A stretch of DNA of 46,790 nt, taken from NCBI GenBank assembly GCA_003157775.1, contig PMKP01000130.1, positions 1,767 to 48,556 on the forward strand. The letters run 5' to 3'. The DNA comes from Myxococcales bacterium. Lineage in GTDB: Bacteria; Myxococcota_A; Polyangia; Fen-1088. The position numbers and the translations under genes were made by a program. Below, one piece after another: positions 41,814 through 46,790 of this stretch; positions within the stretch are counted from its first letter, which is position 1, and every line of letters starts with the position of its first letter. The notes under the pieces were generated by a model. It was not told the DNA's origin and searched no databases. It worked only from the letters and a program-made list of their open reading frames with translations.

Positions 41814-42140
41814 TCATGCCAGCTTGACCGGCTCGGACGCGGCCGGCATCGTGCTCGGCCGTCGCTTCTCGTTGACCCGCTCGCGCAGCTCCTTGCCCAC
41901 CTTGAAGAAGGCCAGGCGCTTGGGCTTGACGTGGACGGTGGCGCCGGTGCGCGGGTTGCGACCGTCGTAGGCGCGGTACTGGCGCACGGTGAAGCTGCCG
42001 AAGCCTCGTATCTCAATGCCCTCGCCGCGCATCAGGGCGTCCGACATCGACGAGAAGATCTGATCGACCAACAGCTCCGCGCGAGCCCAAGGAAACTTGA
42101 GCTTCTCCGCGATGACGGCGATGAGGTCGGCCTTGGTCAT
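41814..42140 (-). CDS. HU/IHF-family DNA-binding protein
   Basis: Predicted 108-residue nucleoid protein. MTKADLIAVIAEKL starts the helical dimer part; GIEIRGFGSFTVRQY and the DNA-wrapping arm with GRNPRTGATV follow, with the intercalating Pro in NPRTG. KRLAFFKVGKELRERVN ends the core, and about 17 residues rich in Pro/Ala form a tail. Sequence is closest to IHF subunits. The ATG at 42140 is chosen; a GTG two codons earlier is possible. It ends a minus-strand gene run with serS. Confidence 0.92.
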   Translation of the reverse strand: MTKADLIAVIAEKLKFPWARAELLVDQIFSSMSDALMRGEGIEIRGFGSFTVRQYRAYDGRNPRTGATVHVKPKRLAFFKVGKELRERVNEKRRPSTMPAASEPVKLA

Positions 42141-42176
42141 GGTCACAGGAAGTGTAATCTATCCAAAAACGCGCCG

Positions 42177-43049
42177 TTAGTCGAGAGGGCGTGCAGGCAA
42201 GGGGGAATTGCTGTCGGTTCGGTAGCGATAGGTCTTGAAAAACGAGTACTCGCTGCAGCTGTGGCGGGCGTAAAAATCGATGATGTCCCGCCACCCGAAC
42301 TGCTTCTCGTCGACGCCTTCCTTGAACTCGCGCCACGAAAAGGTCTGCTGGCAGACGTCATGGCCGTGGAATCCCACATGCCCGGCAAAGGTGCGTGGGT
42401 CGTAGAGAGTCGCGTTGGGCGGAAGACGTGACACGTAGTAGGCGGACAAGGCCGGCATCTCTACCACCTCGATGCGGGTCACGTCGACCGTCTCCTCCTT
42501 GCGATACAGACATTCGGTCCGCAGGATAGTCTGGTCTGGCCCGATAGCCATGGCGTTGTGGGGGATCTCGCCCTTGCTCGAGCATCGGTGCTTGTCCGGC
42601 ACACTGGTTTGAATGCGGTATGCGAGATACATCGGCGTCCGGTTCTCGATGCGCAGAATCAGATGGTCCTCGGCGATGGTCTGGCCGTCGCTGACCGAGG
42701 TGGCCTTGCTGATCTCCAGCGAGACCCGGAGGTGGCGGGTTTCGATGGGGGCCTTGAGTCGAAGGCGTTGCGTTCCCTTCAGCTCGTCGAAATACGCGTT
42801 GGGCTGCGTGATTTCGTCCCAGGTTGGGGCCTGAATTCCGTATGCCTTGGCGTCCTGTTCAAGCAGGGTGCGATAGTAGACCGGCGAGAAACGCAAGTCG
42901 GAATGGATCATCATCGCGGCAGGCGGCGGCGGACGCGGGCGCTCGGGGGTTGGTGGCGGCGCAGTGGCCGAATGCAGCACGAACACACCAACGCCGATGG
43001 CCAGGGCGCCAGCCAGCAGCACGGCAAGAGCAAGGGGTTTGCCTTCCAA
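42177..43049 (-). CDS. Membrane-anchored protein, function unknown
   Basis: Predicted 290-residue protein. One N-terminal membrane segment (residues 6-26, ALAVLLAGALAIGVGVFVLH) is followed by a proline-rich hinge and a periplasmic domain of about 240 residues that I cannot assign. It has a beta-rich centre (RHLRVSLEISKA, DHLILRIENRTPMYLAYRI) and five to six Cys in the second half, including YARHSCSEYSFFKTYRYR. It starts six bases after serS ends and is probably cotranscribed with it. Confidence 0.65.
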   Translation of the reverse strand: MEGKPLALAVLLAGALAIGVGVFVLHSATAPPPTPERPRPPPPAAMMIHSDLRFSPVYYRTLLEQDAKAYGIQAPTWDEITQPNAYFDELKGTQRLRLKAPIETRHLRVSLEISKATSVSDGQTIAEDHLILRIENRTPMYLAYRIQTSVPDKHRCSSKGEIPHNAMAIGPDQTILRTECLYRKEETVDVTRIEVVEMPALSAYYVSRLPPNATLYDPRTFAGHVGFHGHDVCQQTFSWREFKEGVDEKQFGWRDIIDFYARHSCSEYSFFKTYRYRTDSNSPLPARPLD

Positions 43050-43055
43050 GTCCGT

Positions 43056-44321
43056 CTACCCAAGGACGTCGCGTCCCCCGAAGTATGGTCGAAGCACGGC
43101 CGGTACGTCCAGCCTTCCGTCTGCCCGCTGGTAGGTCTCCAGCACTCCGACCAGAGTGCGGGGCAGGGCCAGGCCGGATCCGTTCAAGGTGTGCACGAAG
43201 CGGGTCTTTTCCTGGCCGTCACGGAAGCGGATCTTGGCCCGCCGGGCCTGGAAGTCGCCGAAGTTGGAGCAGGAGCTGACCTCCAGCCACTCGCCGCAGC
43301 CGGGCGCCCATAGCTCCAGGTCGAACTTGACCATGGCCGAAAACGACAGGTCGCCGGTACACATTTCCACCACCCGGTAGGGCAGCTCCAACGCCTTGAG
43401 CACATCCTCGGCGTCGGCGAGCAGGCCGTGCAGCTCATCCATGGAAGATTCCGGGCGCACGAACTTGACCAGCTCGACCTTGTCGAACTGGTGGCCGCGC
43501 TTGATGCCGCGGGTGTCGCGACCGGCGGCCATCTGCTCGCGCCGGAAGCAGGCGGTACAGGCCACGTGCTTGATGGGCAGCTTGTCGCCCTCCAGGATCT
43601 CGTCGCGATAAAGGTTGGTAACCGGCACCTCGGCGGTGGGGATGAACCAGAAGTCCTCGACGGCGTCGTGGTACAGGTTGTCGCCGAACTTGGGCAGGTT
43701 GCCGGTGCCCACCAGGGCCTCGCGCCGGACCATGTAGGGCGGCAGAATCTCGGTGTAGCCGTGGCGGCTGGTGTGCATGTCCAGCATGAAACTGATGAGC
43801 GCCCGCTGCAGCCGCGCGCCCCAATCCTTGAGGATATAGAAGCGCGAACCGGAGACTTTGACCCCGCGGTCGAAGTCCAGGATGCCCCAGCGCGGGCCCG
43901 AATCCCAGTGCGGCTGCGGCGTGAAAGCGAAACTGCGTTTAACGCCTTCTTCGCGCACCACCCGGTTTTCGCTTTCGTCCTTGCCCACGGGCACCGAAGC
44001 ATGCGGCAGGTTGGGCAGCTCAAGCAGTTTCTCGTCGAGGGCCTGTTCTTGCTGGGCCAGCTCGGCGTTGAGCGATTCGATCTTCTGCTTGAGCACGGCG
44101 CCCCTGGCCTTGGCCTGTTCGCGCGCCTCGGACGTTGGCGCCTTGGCAATCTCACGCGACAGGCGGTTCTGGTCGGCCTGGATGGTCTGGGAATCGTTCT
44201 TCAGCTTGCGCACGGCCTGGTCGAGCGCCAGCACCGCGTCCAGGTCCACCGTGGATCCTAGTTTGACAAAGCCCGCGCGCACCTCGTCGGGCTTGTCCCT
44301 GATGAGTCGGATGTCGAGCAT
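43056..44321 (-). CDS. serS: Seryl-tRNA synthetase
   Basis: Predicted 421-residue class-II synthetase that charges tRNA-Ser. The ATG at 44321 (MLDIRLIRDKPDEVRAGF) is the conserved N-terminus; a much longer frame upstream is spurious. Residues 28-105 form the antiparallel coiled-coil arm that binds the tRNA long arm. Motif 2 is seen as CFRREQMAAGRDTRGIKRGH with QFDKVEL, then the serine site with CTGDLSFSAM and SSCSNFGDFQARR, and motif 3 as NGSGLALPRTLVGVLETYQ. Length matches the family. No Shine-Dalgarno sequence is evident before the ATG. Confidence 0.97.
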   Translation of the reverse strand: MLDIRLIRDKPDEVRAGFVKLGSTVDLDAVLALDQAVRKLKNDSQTIQADQNRLSREIAKAPTSEAREQAKARGAVLKQKIESLNAELAQQEQALDEKLLELPNLPHASVPVGKDESENRVVREEGVKRSFAFTPQPHWDSGPRWGILDFDRGVKVSGSRFYILKDWGARLQRALISFMLDMHTSRHGYTEILPPYMVRREALVGTGNLPKFGDNLYHDAVEDFWFIPTAEVPVTNLYRDEILEGDKLPIKHVACTACFRREQMAAGRDTRGIKRGHQFDKVELVKFVRPESSMDELHGLLADAEDVLKALELPYRVVEMCTGDLSFSAMVKFDLELWAPGCGEWLEVSSCSNFGDFQARRAKIRFRDGQEKTRFVHTLNGSGLALPRTLVGVLETYQRADGRLDVPAVLRPYFGGRDVLG

Positions 44322-44377
44322 GAGGAGCGCAGTGTACGACGACCGTGGACGGAGGGCTAGCCGGTCGGGAGGCACTC

Positions 44378-45571
44378 TCACCCCGGCAGGGCGCGCAGAG
44401 TAGCCACGACGAAATCTTGCTCCGCGGGCGACATGCCGTGGAACAGGGGCAGCAGGATGGTGTTGTCGCGGGCGTGTTCCGAGACGGGCAGGCGCAGGCA
44501 GCGTCCGGCGGCGTGGGCTGCGAGATCGCAGGGTTCTTGGCCGCAGGACCAGGCGGCCTTGGCGTAGGCAGGCTCGGCGTGGGCGTTGCCGATGCCGCGC
44601 CGGCTGGCCACGCCACGGTCGAGCAGGAGTTGCATGATCTCGATCTGTGACATGCGCCCACCCGGCCGCAGGGTCACGGGGTAGCTCTGCCAGTTGCTTC
44701 GCAGCCACGCTGGCTCGGTCGGCGGAGCCAGCAAGGGGTGGTCGGCCAGCGTCTCGTTGTAGCGAGCTGCCAGGGCGCGGCGCTCGGCGATGATGGCCGC
44801 CAGGCGCGCCAACTGCGGCCGGCCAACTGCGGCCTGCAGGTCAGTCATGCGAAAATTGAAGGCCGGCTCGGAGAAGCTCTCCAACGTCACGGAACGACTC
44901 TCGTGGCGAGCCGTGCTGGGCACCAACATGGCGTGCTGGCGCAGCAAGCGCAGACGCTCGGCCAGCGACGGGTCGGCCGTGGTGATCATGCCGCCGTCGC
45001 CGGTGGTGACCAGCTTGCGCGGGTGAAACGAGAAGCAGGCCAGCCGGCCGTGGGGCCGGCCGATGCGCTGCCAGTCGCCGTCGATGCGAATCTCGCTGCC
45101 GATGGCGCAGGCCGCGTCTTCGATGACGGGCAGGCCGCGCGGCCGAGCGATGGCCAAGATGGCGGGCAGGTCGCAGGGAAAGCCAATCTGGTGCACGCAC
45201 AAAATGGCACGGGTGCGCGGGGTGATGGCGCGCGCGAGCGCGGCCGGGTCCATGTTGTAGGTGTCGGGCTGGACGTCGACGAAGATGGGTCGCGCCCCGA
45301 CTGCCACCACCGCGTTGGCTGTAGCGATGAAGCTGTGGCTGACCGTGGCCACGTCGTCGCCCGGTCGCACGCCCGCCACACGCAGGCAGAGCTCCAGCGC
45401 GACGGTACAGTTGGACACCGCCACCGCAAAGGACGCGCCCACGGCCGCCGCGAACTCGCGCTCAAAGGCCGCCACTTCCGGGCCCTGCGCGACCCAGCCC
45501 GAACGGATAACCCTGCTGGCCGCCTCGACCTCGGCATCGCCGAGCGCCAGCCGAACCATGGGGATCTGCAT
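44378..45571 (-). CDS. DegT/DnrJ/EryC1-family PLP aminotransferase
   Basis: Predicted 397-residue sugar aminotransferase-like enzyme. VRLALGDAEVEAASRVIRSG with WVAQGPEV begins the family; EDAACA holds the PLP-nitrogen Asp152, and FSFHPRKLVTTGDGGM holds the PLP Lys186. SEPAFNFRMTDLQAAVGRPQ is the usual later block. Such enzymes aminate nucleotide-linked keto-sugars for O-antigen, glycan or antibiotic sugars. No other sugar-nucleotide gene is near, so the substrate is open. It lies 56 bp upstream of serS; a shared transcript is possible. Start is ATG at 45571, with a GTG two codons earlier possible. Confidence 0.9.
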   Translation of the reverse strand: MQIPMVRLALGDAEVEAASRVIRSGWVAQGPEVAAFEREFAAAVGASFAVAVSNCTVALELCLRVAGVRPGDDVATVSHSFIATANAVVAVGARPIFVDVQPDTYNMDPAALARAITPRTRAILCVHQIGFPCDLPAILAIARPRGLPVIEDAACAIGSEIRIDGDWQRIGRPHGRLACFSFHPRKLVTTGDGGMITTADPSLAERLRLLRQHAMLVPSTARHESRSVTLESFSEPAFNFRMTDLQAAVGRPQLARLAAIIAERRALAARYNETLADHPLLAPPTEPAWLRSNWQSYPVTLRPGGRMSQIEIMQLLLDRGVASRRGIGNAHAEPAYAKAAWSCGQEPCDLAAHAAGRCLRLPVSEHARDNTILLPLFHGMSPAEQDFVVATLRALPG

Positions 45572-45713
45572 GGCCACAGGATCGGGCCTGAGAAGCTCGG
45601 GCGCAAGTGATGTTGTGCAGTCTGGGTCGTCTTAGCGGCGACCTGCGTTTACCCCTGACCGCGCGACCGAGAGGCGATCAAAGGGAGCGTGCAAGACCCA
45701 ATCCAGGGGCCTG

Positions 45714-46139
45714 TCACTGGATTTCGGGAATGGCTGCAAGAGCCACGTAGATCGCGCGCAGATCTCCCAGCCGTTCGTCGAGGAGCTGCCAAAGTCGAGG
45801 CGATTCCATTGCCGCGTAGTCATGGACCAGTATGTTGCGCAGCCCCGCCAACCCCTCCAGGCGACCGAGCAAAGCGGTGTCGATGATCCCAGCCCGTGCG
45901 AGCGCAGGCAGCACTTCACGGTAGGTGGCAGGAACAGCCAGGCCGCGTCCCGCCAGGATGTGATGACCTATGTCGAAGATCGCTTCGGCAGCGATGTGCA
46001 TGGCCCGTTCAAGGGCAAGGTTTGCGATGGCATCCGTTTCGCGCGTGATCCGCGGCAGACCCCGCAGCCGTTCAAGATCGCGAATGACGCTGCCCAGGTG
46101 AGCAAGCCGAGCTACCACAACGGGCTTGCTGACGGTCAC
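45714..46139 (-). CDS. hepT: HepT-like HEPN toxin
   Basis: Predicted 141-residue all-helical HEPN protein. The signature Rx4HxY is present as RNILVHDY (Arg101, His106, Tyr108). HepT proteins are RNases kept inactive when the partner MntA adds AMP residues to the motif Tyr. The GTG start overlaps the upstream MntA TGA (GTGA at 46136-46139). The gene order, antitoxin first, fits the described MntA-HepT systems. Confidence 0.88.
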   Translation of the reverse strand: MTVSKPVVVARLAHLGSVIRDLERLRGLPRITRETDAIANLALERAMHIAAEAIFDIGHHILAGRGLAVPATYREVLPALARAGIIDTALLGRLEGLAGLRNILVHDYAAMESPRLWQLLDERLGDLRAIYVALAAIPEIQ

Positions 46140-46549
46140 GGCGTCGTCTCTCCCGCCCTGACTGCCTGAGCCAGCAGGATCATCCGGTTCCGCTGTTCGT
46201 CGTCCTCGGCTTCCCAGCGTGCGCGACGCACGAAGGCCGCAACCGCCATCTCATCCTGCTCGATCAGCAAACGGCCCGTGGTGATGACCTCCCATCTGAG
46301 AACCGGTGGCGCGCTACCCATGTCGATGAGGTCCAGGTCGACGCCGATCTCGCGACCGACGATGTCCATGATTCGCGTGCGTTCAAGCCCAAGGGTTGGT
46401 TCGCAGAGCACAGCCAAGTCCAGGTCCGAATCCGCCTTGCCGGCGCCCCTGGCCCTGGAGCCGAATGCCCAGCACGCAACGATGCGACGCCCCTGCAAAG
46501 GGGCGCTGGCCAGCACGGCCTTCGCAGCCTGATCGACCAAGGGATCCAC
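46136..46549 (-). CDS. mntA: MntA-like nucleotidyltransferase antitoxin
   Basis: Predicted 137-residue minimal nucleotidyltransferase. The GSx10DxD signature is seen as FGSRARGAGKADSDLDLAV (Gly30, Ser31, Asp42, Asp44), with the third acidic residue likely in VDLDLIDMG. It should AMPylate and silence the HepT toxin encoded downstream. The GTG at 46549 is chosen because translation from there gives the usual length and because residues further upstream look non-coding; no clear ribosome site supports it. The gap 46550-46734 holds nothing I can support. Confidence 0.82.
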   Translation of the reverse strand: MDPLVDQAAKAVLASAPLQGRRIVACWAFGSRARGAGKADSDLDLAVLCEPTLGLERTRIMDIVGREIGVDLDLIDMGSAPPVLRWEVITTGRLLIEQDEMAVAAFVRRARWEAEDDEQRNRMILLAQAVRAGETTP

Positions 46550-46734
46550 GGCGGCAATGTTAGCACGTGGGAACAAACTAGTGGCTTGCGGCTCTGGGCA
46601 GGCACTCACGGTCCGGGGCGACCCGGTGGGTGCCGCCGAACCCCGTCGGCTCCTGGCGAATGCTATCCTCCTCAGCCATGCCCCGTATCTTCCCTGGTAC
46701 GATACCCTCGCCCCGCAAGCTGTGAGCCCTGCTT

Positions 46735-46790
46735 GTGCCATCACCAACGCCTCCCCGCAAGACCACCGGCCTGAAGCAGGTCTTTCGCGC
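46735..46790 (+). CDS. Possible 5' end of a gene running off the window
   Basis: A GTG at 46735 opens 18 codons to the window end, reading VPSPTPPRKTTGLKQVFR. No ribosome site is obvious and the piece is too short to assign. It could equally be non-coding. Confidence 0.2.
   Translation, partial: MPSPTPPRKTTGLKQVFR

Noticed and set aside
44322-44708. N-terminal extension of seryl-tRNA synthetase
   Set aside because: The known family N-terminus starts at 44321; upstream codons overlap the aminotransferase gene and are Arg/Pro-rich.
1-46790. tRNA or rRNA genes, CRISPR arrays, insertion sequences
   Set aside because: No T-loop (GGTTCGAAT-type) with matching acceptor stem, no rRNA signature, no regularly spaced repeats and no transposase frames were seen; GTTCGA matches fell inside genes.

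Overview
The window is high-GC bacterial DNA and most probably chromosomal sequence from a myxobacterium (phylum Myxococcota). Support comes from secreted lipoproteins whose enzymatic domains are held on long Thr/Gly/Gly-rich ('TGG') linkers, a protein ending in a MYXO-CTERM-like tail, Cys-rich repeat lipoproteins, and a TPR protein with two late membrane segments. I see no rRNA, tRNA, CRISPR array, transposase or phage gene.

Left part (1-18.2 kb): a polysaccharide-degradation and cell-surface locus. After the 3' end of a repeat protein come a GH26 mannanase lipoprotein, a minus-strand operon (TGG lipoprotein, GH28 polygalacturonase, Cys-rich lipoprotein), an outer-membrane porin, a PL9 pectate lyase, a PL1 pectate lyase, a large Cys-repeat protein, and an ECF sigma factor translationally coupled to a zinc-finger anti-sigma factor with TPRs. 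Two outer-membrane-type proteins and a small lipoprotein follow. One 48-bp element lies upstream of the porin, the PL9 lyase and the sigma factor, each time in the same orientation relative to the gene. I read it as a shared promoter that would make these genes one pectin-responsive ECF regulon.

Middle part (18.3-28 kb): hflK-hflC-J-protein genes in overlapping ATGA order, followed by a small membrane ORF with an in-frame TAG; a large membrane protein; then a regulatory cluster. The cluster holds a GAF-GGDEF protein with Ser in place of the guanine-reading Asp (a candidate cyclic AMP-GMP synthase), a FlgM-like anti-sigma factor, a sigma-28 factor, and a FleQ-like response regulator that has lost the sigma-54 contact loop. 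There are no flagellar structural genes here. Two direct copies of a double-hairpin repeat bracket the GGDEF-flgM-fliA block.

Next (28-37.7 kb): a partial complex I operon, nuoEF (fused)-J-K-L-M-N, ending in a coupled DUF342/FapA-like gene. The NuoE part lacks one expected cluster cysteine and NuoL carries a PKD-like tail. nuoA-D and nuoG-I are absent from this window.

Right part (37.7-46.8 kb): a TPR protein and a MYXO-CTERM lipoprotein, a PEP-synthase-like phosphotransferase, a pair of inverted REP-like palindromes, then a minus-strand run of DegT-type aminotransferase, serS, a membrane-anchored unknown and an HU/IHF gene, and finally a MntA-HepT toxin-antitoxin pair. All family names are read from motifs by eye; no database search was possible.
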